Below, piece by piece: positions 39,590 to 48,921 of a DNA stretch of 64,000 bases. The translations under genes were made by a program, and so were the position numbers. Where the stretch lies: NCBI RefSeq assembly GCF_011038655.2, contig NZ_CP064954.1, positions 1,364,001 to 1,428,000 on the forward strand. Direction: 5' to 3'. The first letter of the stretch is position 1. The number at the start of each line of letters is the position of its first letter. This stretch comes from Corynebacterium lizhenjunii. Its GTDB lineage: Bacteria > Actinomycetota > Actinomycetes > Mycobacteriales > Mycobacteriaceae. Under the pieces are notes generated by a model. The model had not been told where the DNA came from, made no database searches, and was given only the letters and a program-made list of their open reading frames with translations.

Positions 39590-40342
39590 CTAGGCGTCTA
39601 GCTGTGCCAGGACCTCATCGGAGAGATCCATGTTGGTGTAGACATTTTGCACATCATCGGAGTCTTCCAGGGCGTCGATGAGCCGGAAGATCTTCTTGGC
39701 ATCGTCTACGCCCAGGGCGACCTCCACGGAGGCACGGAAATCAGTCTCCGAATCATCGACCTCAATTCCTGCCTCGCCCAAAGCCTCCCGCACCGCCGGA
39801 AGATCCGTCGGGGCGCACACGACCTCAAACTTCTCCCCCAAGTCTTTGACTTCCTCAGCACCGGCATCGAGCACAGCCATCAGGACGTCATCCTCCGTCA
39901 AGTCTGCTTTGGCTACGAGCACCACACCGGTGCGGGAGAACATGTATGCCACAGAGCCGGACTCACCTAGGTTACCCCCATTTTTCGACATAGCGGTGCG
40001 CACGTCCGTGGCGGCGCGGTTGCGGTTATCCGTCAGACACTCAATCAGCATGGCCACGCCATTGGGGCCGTAGCCTTCGTACATGATGGTCTCCCAGTCA
40101 GCGCCACCGGCTTCCTCACCGGACCCACGCTTGCGGGCGCGCTCGATGTTGTCGTTGGGTACCGAGGCCTTCTTGGCCTTGCGGATCATGTCATCTAGCG
40201 TCGGGTTTGCGGAAGGGTCACCACCGCCAGTGCGCGCTGCAACTTCAATGTTCTTAATAAGCTTGGCAAATTCCTTACCACGCTTAGCGTCGTTGGCAGC
40301 CTTCTTGTGCTTGGTAGTAGCCCATTTTGAGTGGCCGGACAT
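39590..40342 (-). CDS. YebC/PmpR family DNA-binding regulatory / translation-related protein
   Basis: 250 residues, with the family start [22 protein letters not shown] from ATG 40342 behind [34 protein letters not shown] and [22 protein letters not shown] are diagnostic. Family members have been described as transcription regulators, of ruvCAB among others, and more recently as translation factors relieving ribosome stalling. Position directly before ruvC is conserved. The last residues ([13 protein letters not shown]) are normal for the family. Confidence 0.95.
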   Translation of the reverse strand: MSGHSKWATTKHKKAANDAKRGKEFAKLIKNIEVAARTGGGDPSANPTLDDMIRKAKKASVPNDNIERARKRGSGEEAGGADWETIMYEGYGPNGVAMLIECLTDNRNRAATDVRTAMSKNGGNLGESGSVAYMFSRTGVVLVAKADLTEDDVLMAVLDAGAEEVKDLGEKFEVVCAPTDLPAVREALGEAGIEVDDSETDFRASVEVALGVDDAKKIFRLIDALEDSDDVQNVYTNMDLSDEVLAQLDA

Positions 40343-40439
40343 GGTCCTTACCCTTTCCATCGGAAATTTTTACCGCTGCCAGTATACGGACTTCACCCGC
40401 CCAGCGCTCCACCAGCCCCGCCAATATCACTAGCGCGGC

Positions 40440-40491
40440 TGAGGCGCTAGTGCAGGTGAGGCGCTAGTGCAGGTGAGGCGCTAGTGCAGGT
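40440..40491 (-). repeat. 17-bp tandem repeat over the tesB stop codon
   Basis: On the plus strand GTGAGGCGCTAGTGCAG is repeated nearly three times in succession. On the coding strand each unit encodes the final Leu-His-stop of tesB, so the gene end was duplicated beyond the functional stop without changing the protein. Confidence 0.85.
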
Positions 40492-41371
40492 GCCGAATAA
40501 GCCCCTCCTGGGCCACGGTGGCCAGCAGGTGCCCGTTCGCGTTATAGACTGCGCCGCGGGTAAGCCCCGTGCCCTCCCCGGCTGCTGGGGAGTCTTGGGA
40601 ATAGAGCATCCATTCATTAATGCGCACGGGCCTGTGAAACCAGATGGTGTGATCCAGGCTGGCCATCTGCACCTTGGGGTCCTCGTGGCCAATGAGCGCG
40701 GTGCGAATAATGGTCATGTCTGCCATGTAAGCCAGCCCGGCGCGGTGGAAGGCCTCATCGTCTCTATACACTGCTAGATCGGCGGTGTTGCGGAACCAGA
40801 TATTGCGCTGGACGGCTCCGTCTTTTTCCCTGCTGCGGCCATCGCGGGGTTGGGGGCGGATGTCCCATTGGGACCAGTCACCGATGACCAGGCGGGTGTT
40901 GGCGTGGGCGGCATCGACTGGTGCCAGGGTTTCTGGGTCATCAACGTCCGGCATGCGGTCTTGGTGGGCGGGGCCACTATCCCCGGGGTGGTGGAAACTG
41001 GCCAGCAACACGTATTTGAGGTCCTTTTTGTGGCCTGTGCCTTGGTAGGCGCGGACTTCTTGGTGGTTGAAGGATCGCCCGGCGCGCAGTTGGCTCACGT
41101 GGAGCTCCAGCGGTTGGGTAGAGTCTGCGGGGCCCACAAAGTAGCTGTGGAAGGAATGCACCTGGGGCAGGTTGGCTGGGGCGTCGGTGGGGTGCGTTGC
41201 GGGGGTATCGGCAAGCTGGGCAGCAACCGCCAGCTGGGCTGCGCGCAGGGACTGGCTGGCCACCTGGCCGCCAAAGGTCCGCGGGATGACGGAGTCAATC
41301 TGCGGCCCGTGGTAGACCCCGGGGCGCTGCGGGTCCGGAATGACGGTGAGGACTTCTTCTATCAGTTGCAC
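40481..41371 (-). CDS. tesB: Acyl-CoA thioesterase II
   Basis: Double hot-dog thioesterase of 296 residues from GTG 41371 behind AAAGGAACC. Conserved elements: IPRTFGGQVASQSLRAAQ in the first half, VHSFHSYFVGPADSTQPLELHV, RAGRSFNHQEVRAYQG, and in the second half SLDHTIWFHRPVRINEWMLYSQDSP with the catalytic-region Asp, plus NANGHLLATVAQEGLIR at the end. Cleaves medium/long acyl-CoA in vitro in relatives; its role in a mycolate producer is not settled. Divergent from the mannosyltransferase gene. Confidence 0.93.
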   Translation of the reverse strand: MQLIEEVLTVIPDPQRPGVYHGPQIDSVIPRTFGGQVASQSLRAAQLAVAAQLADTPATHPTDAPANLPQVHSFHSYFVGPADSTQPLELHVSQLRAGRSFNHQEVRAYQGTGHKKDLKYVLLASFHHPGDSGPAHQDRMPDVDDPETLAPVDAAHANTRLVIGDWSQWDIRPQPRDGRSREKDGAVQRNIWFRNTADLAVYRDDEAFHRAGLAYMADMTIIRTALIGHEDPKVQMASLDHTIWFHRPVRINEWMLYSQDSPAAGEGTGLTRGAVYNANGHLLATVAQEGLIRHLH

Positions 41372-41565
41372 GTTCAGACGGTTCCTTTGGCGTTCGCTAC
41401 GTGGTAGGGGTTGCCAAGTAGTATATGGATAATGACTCCTTACACGTTGCACCGCGGTGCCGCCTGGCCGGAAATGTTTACTTGGGCGCTGCCGGTTTTT
41501 CCGTTTGTTCCGCAGTCCTGTGGTCCGAGGGCTGCACTAACGCCAGAGTGCAGGGGAGTTTTTTA

Positions 41566-42924
41566 ATGTCTATGTCTGGCATGAGCCCCGTGTCTGCTGG
41601 TTCCCCCTCCTGCCCTCCTAGCATTGGCGAGCGAGGTTCCCGGGTGCGTGAAGTGCTGGCCATGGGGTTGTGCTCTACTCCGGCGGTGTGGTCTGCCTGG
41701 GTGGTCTCCCGGCTGTTTTTAGCCTGGCTGATCCTGGTTGAGCGCGGTCCCATTGGGGACGTGATGTATTACTTCCTGGGGGTCTATGGTGATGACCCGA
41801 CGGCGATGACGGAATACCCCTGGTTCGGGGCGTGGCCCAGCGAGCTGCTAGCCCGGTTTATTGGGGAGCATATGCAGGCCTACATCATTGCGTTTGTGGT
41901 GATGATTATGCTTGCCGATGCCGTCTTTTTCTCCCTGTTACTGCGCCGCCCTGTGCGCTGGCGTACTGGTGCTGCTTGGTGGTGGGTGTGCTTTGGGGCT
42001 GCGACTGGCCACGTGTTTATTCTGCGTCTGGATCTCTTCCCGGCGGTGGCTGTGGGCGGGGCGGTCTGGGCCTTCTTCGCAGTGCCTTTGTGGGCGGGGG
42101 TGTTTTTGGGGGCAGCAACCATGATGAAGCTGTGGCCAGGGGTGCTGGCGGTAAGTTTGGTGGGCCGGTGGGGCTCGCGGCAAACCTGGCAGCGCTTGGT
42201 GGCTTTCTTGGCCACCATGGCAGCACTGTGCCTGGTGGCCATTGTGGTTGCGGGCCCGCAGCGGCTGCTCTCCCCACTGGACTATCAAACGGTGCGCGGG
42301 CTACAGGTGGAATCCGTCGCGGCTACCTGGGCGATGGTGCAGCACTGGAACGATCCGCAACAGTGGGTGACCTCCTATGCGCAGTCGAAGAGTTTTGAAG
42401 TCACTGGCCCGGGGGTGGATACGGCCTTGGCGGTGTCTTCGTGGGCCATGATCGCGGTGGTCCTCACCGCGGTGCTGTGGGCGCTGGTGCGCACCCGCAA
42501 TGGCCAGTGGACGCCGCATGCCGCGACGGCGATTGTGCTGTTTTTGATTGCTGGCCTGCTGCTGGCGAACAAGGTCTTTTCTACCCAGTACATCGTGTGG
42601 GTGGGTCCCATGCTGGCGGTGGCGCTAACTCGGGATGGGTGGACCCGCGGCCAAAGGCGGTTGCTGTGGGCCTGTGCAGGCGTGGCGCTGGTGTGTGCCG
42701 GGCTGGGAATGCAGATTTACCCGTTTGGTTATGCCCAGTTGATGATGGGTGCCCCGCAGGGCCCTGGCTCTGTGTTCCCCATTGTGGCACTGGTGCTGCG
42801 CAATGTGCTGATCGTGATGCTCACTTTGCTCAGCGCCGCCCTGGTGTATTCCACCTTGCGTACCCCGGCGCCACATGGGTCCTCGCCAGATTCTCAAACG
42901 ACACCGCTTCGCGTAAACAACTAG
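41566..42924 (+). CDS. Polyprenyl-phosphate-dependent mannosyltransferase-like membrane glycosyltransferase (GT87-type)
   Basis: 452 residues with about ten membrane helices. The organisation is of the GT-C/GT87 group that includes PimE/MptA-like actinobacterial mannosyltransferases: an acidic loop after the first helix (ILVERGPIGDVMYYFLGVYGDD) with candidate catalytic aspartates, YPWFGAWPSELLARF, and WPGVLAVSLVGRWG. Start ATG 41566 follows AGGGGAG. The frame is open back to 41425 without a better site. Its neighbourhood with pimA, patA and pgsA suggests a role in glycolipid (PIM/lipomannan) assembly; the exact acceptor cannot be told. Confidence 0.75.
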   Translation: MSMSGMSPVSAGSPSCPPSIGERGSRVREVLAMGLCSTPAVWSAWVVSRLFLAWLILVERGPIGDVMYYFLGVYGDDPTAMTEYPWFGAWPSELLARFIGEHMQAYIIAFVVMIMLADAVFFSLLLRRPVRWRTGAAWWWVCFGAATGHVFILRLDLFPAVAVGGAVWAFFAVPLWAGVFLGAATMMKLWPGVLAVSLVGRWGSRQTWQRLVAFLATMAALCLVAIVVAGPQRLLSPLDYQTVRGLQVESVAATWAMVQHWNDPQQWVTSYAQSKSFEVTGPGVDTALAVSSWAMIAVVLTAVLWALVRTRNGQWTPHAATAIVLFLIAGLLLANKVFSTQYIVWVGPMLAVALTRDGWTRGQRRLLWACAGVALVCAGLGMQIYPFGYAQLMMGAPQGPGSVFPIVALVLRNVLIVMLTLLSAALVYSTLRTPAPHGSSPDSQTTPLRVNN

Positions 42925-42930
42925 GCGGGG

Positions 42931-43407
42931 TTAGGCCTGCGCTTGCTCGCGTAAGTCACTGAGCTCAAAGAACTCCGGCAGGGGTGCCGTGCCCCCCAGT
43001 CGTAGTACTCGGACAGCCGGTCGCAGGCGCAGCGCTCGGGTATCGGCCACGGCCTCGTTGTAGAAACGATGGGCAATGCGCACGCGCGTATCAGCCTCCA
43101 CCAGCCGGGGTGGATAGCTGACAAAGGCGTGCTTCATTGCCTGTGCAAGCTCGCGTTCCTTCAGCGATCGCGCCGCGAAGTGGCCCTGGACTATGTGGGA
43201 TTCTTCAGCAGCGCGCGCGGGGACTTCCAGGCGAACATCCAAGGCTGCGGCTACGGCAGCGCGCCGGTCCAGCGCAGCCTCCAGCGCTGCCAGGGCTGAG
43301 TCCACTCGAATATGCAAGCGGTTAAGCCGGGTGGCCGTAAAGTACGCCCAGGCGGCCACCGCGAGGACCACGAGCACCAATACGAGGGCTATAAATGAAA
43401 ACTCCAT
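42931..43407 (-). CDS. LemA-like membrane-anchored protein
   Basis: 158 residues: one N-terminal membrane helix (FIALVLVLVVLAVAAWAYFTA, residues about 4-24), then a helical domain with LNRLHIRVDSALAALEAALDRR, which parallels the LDVALQRR helix of LemA proteins. A late RVRIAHRFYNEAVADTRALR matches the LemA RFYNEAV signature. The short C-terminal tail ends EFFELSDLREQ. ATG 43407 overlaps the TGA of pimA by one base, indicating coupling. Function unknown; in the PIM operon it may act at the membrane. Confidence 0.75.
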   Translation of the reverse strand: MEFSFIALVLVLVVLAVAAWAYFTATRLNRLHIRVDSALAALEAALDRRAAVAAALDVRLEVPARAAEESHIVQGHFAARSLKERELAQAMKHAFVSYPPRLVEADTRVRIAHRFYNEAVADTRALRLRPAVRVLRLGGTAPLPEFFELSDLREQAQA

Positions 43408-44600
43408 CACTTCCCCCGCCCTAGGCGCTGGCCCGTGCGGCCAGAGTGAGGCTTCCTGGTGGGTCTGCCCAGGCGCACGCCCGAACCGTCATCGACAGTT
43501 TCATAGACCCGGAGCACCGCAGTCGCGACATTGTCCCAGTCGTAAGTCTGCGCTCGCGCAATACCGGCTTGAACCAGCGCATGGCGCTGAGCAGGATTAT
43601 CAATAAGCTGGCGCAACTTAAGAGCCAAGTCCGCGCTATCCCCAGTGGCAAAAAGCAAGCCGGCTGGAGGGGTGCCGTCGGCGGCATCGACATTGCACAC
43701 CGCAGCGAACGCCTCCAGGTCTGAGGCCAACACGGCAGCACCAGCGGCCATGGCTTCCACCAAGACAATGCCAAAGCTCTCACCGCCAGTGTTGGGTGCG
43801 ACGTAAATATCCGCCCGGCCCAAAATGCGGGCCTTCTCCGCGTCACTTACCCGGCCCACAAAATCCACCCCAGGCACATTGCGCGCGCTGCCTCCCCCCA
43901 TGACGGTCACCCGCATCTCCCGCTCGGTCAATTCCACCGCCTTGAGCAAAATGTCAAGCCCCTTGCGGGGCTCATCTAGGCGACCCAAAAAGACGATCTC
44001 CACCGGTTGATCCCGGTCAGGCTCGGAATGCCCAGTGTCGCCTGGACGTCCGACTGACTCCTGGCGTGCGGCCGCATACACGGAGGTATCTACCCCATTG
44101 GGAATCAGGATCGGGTCCCCTCCCAGCTGTTCTACTTGCCAGCGCCGAGCCATCTCTGAGACTGCAATGCCACCGCGGACCTTCTCTAGCAGTGGCGACA
44201 AGAAAGGCTTGGCCGCCCGCAGAGCCCGCGAGTGTGACGCAGAGGCGTGGTAGGTAGCCACAATCGGGCCGGTGGCTACATGCAGCGCAGCCATGGAATA
44301 GCTAGGCGAATTCGGCTCGTGAATATGCAACACATCAAAATTGCCTTCCTGGATGAACTCGCGCGTGCGCGCCAACACCCCCGGCCCAACCGCCAAGCGG
44401 GCAACAGATCCGTTGTAGCTAATCGGAATCGACCCGCCTCCTTTGACCACAAAGCTGGGCAAAGAAGTCTCCGCAGCTGCTGGGCCCAACACCTGCACGC
44501 TATGGCCCCGCTCCAACAACACCGTGGCCAAGTCAAGAATATGGGCCTGAACGCCACCGGGCTCATCGAAGGAATACGGGCACACCAGTCCAATGCGCAT
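43407..44600 (-). CDS. pimA: GDP-mannose-dependent phosphatidylinositol alpha-mannosyltransferase PimA
   Basis: Transfers the first mannose to phosphatidyl-myo-inositol on the cytoplasmic face, starting PIM and lipoarabinomannan synthesis. 397 residues from ATG 44600, giving MRIGLVCPYSFDEPGGVQAH, the acceptor-binding N-domain. HIHEPNSPSYSMAALH lies near residue 92, GRLDEPRKGLDILLKA in the C-domain, and the EX7E motif in ESFGIVLVEAMAAGAAVLAS near 295. Gap to patA is 5 bp. The open frame upstream to 44795 overlaps patA and is rejected. Confidence 0.93.
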   Translation of the reverse strand: MRIGLVCPYSFDEPGGVQAHILDLATVLLERGHSVQVLGPAAAETSLPSFVVKGGGSIPISYNGSVARLAVGPGVLARTREFIQEGNFDVLHIHEPNSPSYSMAALHVATGPIVATYHASASHSRALRAAKPFLSPLLEKVRGGIAVSEMARRWQVEQLGGDPILIPNGVDTSVYAAARQESVGRPGDTGHSEPDRDQPVEIVFLGRLDEPRKGLDILLKAVELTEREMRVTVMGGGSARNVPGVDFVGRVSDAEKARILGRADIYVAPNTGGESFGIVLVEAMAAGAAVLASDLEAFAAVCNVDAADGTPPAGLLFATGDSADLALKLRQLIDNPAQRHALVQAGIARAQTYDWDNVATAVLRVYETVDDGSGVRLGRPTRKPHSGRTGQRLGRGK

Positions 44601-44605
44601 GAAAT

Positions 44606-45511
44606 CTAGGCTCCACTCTTGCCGCGGCGCGGATCCAGGTCCGCGGACCACACCTTCTGCAGCATGTGCCAGTCCTCCGGGTGCGCGGCAATGTTCGCCG
44701 CAAAGCCGTCCGCAATGCGTTGCGTGGTGGACTCGACCGAATCCACCTCCACAGGAGCAGACACCTTCATACCCCAGCCATCCGGCGCAAACCATAAGTG
44801 CACCACGTGAAGGGCTGCCCCAGTACGTGCCGCCAATACCGCTGGCCCGGCTGCGAAATGGGCTGGCTCCCCAAAGAACTCCACCGGGACCCCGCTGCGC
44901 GTCAGATCGCGCTCTGCCAACAGCGCTACCACACCACCTGCGCGCAATCTATACTCCAGGTGCGCAAAAGGACTGTGCCCACCCGTCAGGGCCACCACGT
45001 CAAACCCTAAGTCTTGGCGGTAACGCACAAAGGCTTCAAAGAGGGATTCCGGCCGCAGCCTTTCCGCCACGGTAGAAAAGGTACCCTGGTGGCCCACTAA
45101 AAAGACCCCAGCCATATCCCAGTTGCCAGAGTGCGGCAGCGCTAAAATTACGCCCTTGCCCTGGGCTAGCGAGCGATCCAGGTGCTCCAAGCCCTCCACG
45201 CTCCCTAAAAGTTGGGCATACAAGGTGGGATCCGCGTGCATGGAGGGAAGCCGGAAGGCCTCGCACCAGTAGCGCATATAGGAACGCAAGGAATCCCGCA
45301 CCAGTGTTCGGGTGACGTTTTCCGGCCCCACTACACGAGCCAAATTGCGGCGCAACTGCTCTGGTCCCTTGCCGCCGTGGGATACCACATCGGCAGCAAC
45401 CCGGAACAGCCCGTGAGCTAGGGGCCGCGGTAACCAGCGCACTACCGCCCATCCGGCGCGGTAGGCCAGAGAGACCAAAATCTGCTTATCAAAAGCCGCC
45501 CGCAGCCCCAT
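44606..45511 (-). CDS. patA: Phosphatidylinositol mannoside acyltransferase PatA (HtrB/LpxL-like)
   Basis: Acylates the mannose of PIM1/PIM2. 301 residues. The HX4D catalytic motif is LPHSGNWDMAGVF near residue 128, followed by LAERDLTRSGVPVEFFGEPA and GPAVLAARTGAALHVVHLWF in the lysophospholipid-acyltransferase order. Peripheral membrane enzyme with no membrane helix needed. ATG 45511 follows the pgsA TAG directly. Symbol by homology of context and family. Confidence 0.9.
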   Translation of the reverse strand: MGLRAAFDKQILVSLAYRAGWAVVRWLPRPLAHGLFRVAADVVSHGGKGPEQLRRNLARVVGPENVTRTLVRDSLRSYMRYWCEAFRLPSMHADPTLYAQLLGSVEGLEHLDRSLAQGKGVILALPHSGNWDMAGVFLVGHQGTFSTVAERLRPESLFEAFVRYRQDLGFDVVALTGGHSPFAHLEYRLRAGGVVALLAERDLTRSGVPVEFFGEPAHFAAGPAVLAARTGAALHVVHLWFAPDGWGMKVSAPVEVDSVESTTQRIADGFAANIAAHPEDWHMLQKVWSADLDPRRGKSGA

Positions 45512-46138
45512 CTAGACGTCTTCCCTGAAACGGGCTGGGGTGTCTTGGCGCTGTGCCAGCAACAAACGTTGGGCTACCGTAAACGCAGAGCCCACCACCA
45601 GGACCCACAGTGCGACCTCTATGGCCCAGGGCACCCCAAAGCCCTCCAAGCCAATACCCACCAAGCCAATAATCAGCCGTTCTGGGCGCTCGACCAATCC
45701 GCCCACCATGTCAAAACCGGAAGCCTCGCCTCTAGCCTTGACATAAGAAATAACCTGGGAAAACACCAGCACCGCCAAGCAAGCAGCCACCGTCGCAGGG
45801 TGGGCGTTGTCGACGTAGACCAACCACATCGCTATAGCCGCAAACAATGCGCCGTCGGTAATCCGATCACAGGTGGCATCCAATGTCGCACCAAAACGCG
45901 AACCACCAGTAGTCATTCGCGCCATGGTTCCATCGAGCATGTCAAAGGCGGCAAAGAGCCCGGAGAGCACGGCGGCGGCCACCAGATGGTCCAGAGGAAT
46001 CAACACCACCGCAATCGCCACCGTGACCACCGTGCCAATTACCGTCACCGCATTCGGGGTCAAACCCAGCTTCAAAAAACAGCGGGCAACCGGCTCTACC
46101 ACCACCGCAGCCGGCTTGCGGCCATGCACGCTAAGCAC
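45512..46138 (-). CDS. pgsA: Phosphatidylinositol phosphate synthase (CDP-alcohol phosphatidyltransferase)
   Basis: Makes phosphatidylinositol phosphate from CDP-DAG and inositol phosphate, feeding PimA. 208 residues from GTG 46138, with several membrane helices. The CDP-alcohol signature D-G-x2-A-R-x8-G-x3-D-x3-D is complete in DGTMARMTTGGSRFGATLD plus the following ATCD. The start overlaps the end of the HIT gene by 8 bp. Another GTG lies three codons on. Gene name follows the mycobacterial convention. Confidence 0.92.
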   Translation of the reverse strand: MLSVHGRKPAAVVVEPVARCFLKLGLTPNAVTVIGTVVTVAIAVVLIPLDHLVAAAVLSGLFAAFDMLDGTMARMTTGGSRFGATLDATCDRITDGALFAAIAMWLVYVDNAHPATVAACLAVLVFSQVISYVKARGEASGFDMVGGLVERPERLIIGLVGIGLEGFGVPWAIEVALWVLVVGSAFTVAQRLLLAQRQDTPARFREDV

Positions 46139-46754
46139 GGGCCACCCCCGGGATTTCGGCGGCATCGGCAAGCTCTTGCCACGCAGCAGCCAGCAGCGAA
46201 CGGGTATCCTGCAACAACTGCGGCAACACCTTGACGCCATCAACGATGGTCATAAAATTCGAATCCCCATTCCAGCGCGGCACGATATGCATATGCAAGT
46301 GGGCAGAGACAGACCCGCCAGACGAACGGCCCAGGTTAAACCCAGCATTGACCGCATCCGGCCCAGAGACCCGCTTGAGCACCCGGATAGCCGCCTGCGC
46401 AAACGCAAAGAGCTCGTGAGATTCTTCGGACGTTAAGTTCTCCAGCTCGGACTCCTGACGGTAAGGCACCACCATCATGTGCCCTGCGTTATAGGGGTAC
46501 AAGTTGAGCACGCAATACACCCACTGGCCGCGGGCAACGATGAGGCCTTCTTCATCGCTAAGCTGCGGAATCTCCACGAAGGGATTCCGGGCTGAGGCCG
46601 GAACGTCAGCCTTGCCACCCTCACGGGTGATGTAGCTCATGCGATAGGGCGCCCACAGCCGCTCCAAGCGGTCTGGCACCCCTACGCCCTGGTCCACGTA
46701 GGTGGGCTTGTCCGTACGTTCCGTCACGTCTGCACAGTCAGTTTTCTCTGCCAC
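46131..46754 (-). CDS. HIT-domain nucleotide hydrolase/phosphorylase
   Basis: 207 residues from GTG 46754 behind AAGGAAG. After an acidic leader comes LERLWAPYRMSYITREG, typical of actinobacterial Ap4A-type HIT proteins, then YNAGHMMVVPYRQESELENL and the triad HLHMHIVPRWNGDSNF near residue 170. Probably cleaves dinucleoside polyphosphates, as does Rv2613c in the same gene order of M. tuberculosis. 16 bp downstream of thrS; overlaps pgsA. Confidence 0.9.
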   Translation of the reverse strand: MAEKTDCADVTERTDKPTYVDQGVGVPDRLERLWAPYRMSYITREGGKADVPASARNPFVEIPQLSDEEGLIVARGQWVYCVLNLYPYNAGHMMVVPYRQESELENLTSEESHELFAFAQAAIRVLKRVSGPDAVNAGFNLGRSSGGSVSAHLHMHIVPRWNGDSNFMTIVDGVKVLPQLLQDTRSLLAAAWQELADAAEIPGVARA

Positions 46755-46770
46755 CGTTGGCGCTTCCTTC

Positions 46771-48834
46771 CTACCGCAGTGCGGAGATACTTTCCGCGCT
46801 CGGGGCACTATTGTCGCGGGAGCGAATCCAGCGCTCAATAATGTCCACTGCCTCTACCACCGGCACTCCGTTGACCTGTGTGCCATCAAGGAAGCGGAAA
46901 GACACTGCCCCCGCCTCCACATCACGCGCACCGGCCAGCAGCATAAACGGAACCTTGCCGGTGGTGTGGTTGCGGATCTTCTTTTGCATCCGGTCATCAG
47001 AAGTATCCACATCCGCCCGGATTCCGCGCTCGCGCAACTGGGCTGCCACGGCCTCCAGGTGGGGGGCAAAGTCGTCCGCCACCGGAATGCCCACCACCTG
47101 GTGGGGGGCCAGCCATGCCGGGAAAGCGCCAGCGTAGTGCTCCAGCAGGACTCCGAAGAAGCGCTCAATGGAACCAAAGAGCGCGCGGTGAATCATAATT
47201 GGGCGCTGCTTGGATCCGTCGGAAGCGGTATATTCCAGCTCAAAGCGCTCCGGCAAGTTGAAATCCAGCTGAACCGTAGACATCTGCCACGTACGCCCAA
47301 TGGCGTCGCGCGCCTGCACAGAGATCTTAGGACCATAGAAAGCCGCACCGGCCGGGTCCGGGACCAACTCCAGTCCAGACTTCTGCGCTACCGCTTGCAG
47401 CGTTTGGGTGGAGCGCTCCCAAATCTCATCCGACCCCACATACTTATTCGGATCCTTGGTAGACAACTCGAGGTAGAAATCGTTCAACCCGTAATCTTTC
47501 AGCAAGGAGATGATGAAATCGAGGACCTTAGTCAACTCCTCTTCCAACTGCTCCGGGGTGCAGTAGATATGGGAGTCATCCTGGGTAAAACCGCGAGCGC
47601 GAGTCAGTCCATGGACCACACCGGACTTCTCATAGCGATACACCGTGCCAAACTCAAACAGGCGCAGCGGCAGCTCGCGATAAGAACGACCCCGGGAGGC
47701 AAAGATCAAGTTGTGCATGGGGCAGTTCATGGGCTTGGCGTAGTAGTCCTGCGGCTGCTTCACGCAGTTGCCTTCCGCGTCGTACTCGCCGTCGAGCTCC
47801 ATGGGCGGGAACATGCCATCCGCATAGAAATCCAGGTGTCCAGATTTCTTAAACAGCGCCCCCTTGGTGATGTGCGGGGTAGAGACAAAGGAATACCCAT
47901 CCGCGATGTGGCGCCGGCGGGAGTGCTCTTCCATCTCCATGCGCACAATGGCCCCATTGGGGTGAAAGACCGGGAAGCCAGAACCAATCTCTTCTGGGAA
48001 AGAGAACAAATCCAGTTCTTGTCCCAGACGACGGTGGTCGCGCTTTTCGGCCTCTTCAATCAAGTGCTGGTAGGCCTCCAGGGCCTCCTTCGACTCGAAC
48101 GCCGTGCCATAAATACGCTGCAAGCCAGCCTTGGACTGATCCCCGCGCCAGTACGCGGCAGACGAGCGCGTCAGCGCAAACGCCGGAATGTACTTCGTGG
48201 TAGGCAGGTGCGGCCCGCGGCACAAATCAAACCACTCCACCTCCCCGGTGCGCGGATTGACGTTATCGTAATACGTCAGCTCGCCTGCACCGACTTCAGT
48301 GGCCTCATCAGAGTCTGGGTCCACGTTGCCCTTATCTTGGATAAGCTCCAGCTTGAAGGGCTCGTGGGCCAGCGCCTGCGCGGCTTCCTCCGGGGAGGAA
48401 TATACGCCGCGGGCAAACTTCTGGCCCTGCTTGATAATTTTCTTCATCCGCTTCTCAATGGCCTTCAAAGCCTCCGGCGTAAACGGCTGCTCCGTTTGGA
48501 AGTCATAGTAGAAGCCATTATCAATAGCGGGACCAATGCCCAGCTTGGTGCCGGGAAACTCTGCCTGCACGGCCTGCGCCAGCACATGCGCTGCAGAGTG
48601 GCGGATAACCGCGCGCCCTTGCTCCTCGCACGCAGACACGGGAGTAAAGACGGTATCCTCCTGCGGAGTATGGGACAAATCAAAAAGCTTGCCCTCCTGG
48701 TCACGAACGACCACGATGGCTTCCGGGCCCTTGTTCGGAAGCTCCAGCTCCCGCATCGCCTGCCCCACTGTGGTGCCAGCCGGAACGGTGAAGGGCTGGT
48801 GATTCATCGGTACCGCGGGGATGAGTTCCGCCAT
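46771..48834 (-). CDS. thrS: Threonine--tRNA ligase
   Basis: 687 residues from ATG 48834 behind AAAGGAG. Domains in order: TGS ([19 protein letters not shown]), the editing domain with zinc-site [11 protein letters not shown] and a later [15 protein letters not shown], the class II core with [31 protein letters not shown] and [16 protein letters not shown] (motif 3), and the anticodon domain. Leads the HIT-pgsA-patA-pimA run. The upstream extension to 48873 has no ribosome site. Confidence 0.97.
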   Translation of the reverse strand: MAELIPAVPMNHQPFTVPAGTTVGQAMRELELPNKGPEAIVVVRDQEGKLFDLSHTPQEDTVFTPVSACEEQGRAVIRHSAAHVLAQAVQAEFPGTKLGIGPAIDNGFYYDFQTEQPFTPEALKAIEKRMKKIIKQGQKFARGVYSSPEEAAQALAHEPFKLELIQDKGNVDPDSDEATEVGAGELTYYDNVNPRTGEVEWFDLCRGPHLPTTKYIPAFALTRSSAAYWRGDQSKAGLQRIYGTAFESKEALEAYQHLIEEAEKRDHRRLGQELDLFSFPEEIGSGFPVFHPNGAIVRMEMEEHSRRRHIADGYSFVSTPHITKGALFKKSGHLDFYADGMFPPMELDGEYDAEGNCVKQPQDYYAKPMNCPMHNLIFASRGRSYRELPLRLFEFGTVYRYEKSGVVHGLTRARGFTQDDSHIYCTPEQLEEELTKVLDFIISLLKDYGLNDFYLELSTKDPNKYVGSDEIWERSTQTLQAVAQKSGLELVPDPAGAAFYGPKISVQARDAIGRTWQMSTVQLDFNLPERFELEYTASDGSKQRPIMIHRALFGSIERFFGVLLEHYAGAFPAWLAPHQVVGIPVADDFAPHLEAVAAQLRERGIRADVDTSDDRMQKKIRNHTTGKVPFMLLAGARDVEAGAVSFRFLDGTQVNGVPVVEAVDIIERWIRSRDNSAPSAESISALR

Positions 48835-48921
48835 GACTAGTTGCGCTCCTTTGCGCTCACGCAGAGCCGGCATACCTGGCCGATCCTGCTTAATCCAACA
48901 TAGACTTCGACCAGCATACCC

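Noticed and set aside
46702..48840. Plus-strand open frame of 712 codons opposite thrS
   Set aside because: Same antisense effect; composition is Arg/His/Gln-rich and shows no domain, while thrS is complete on the minus strand.
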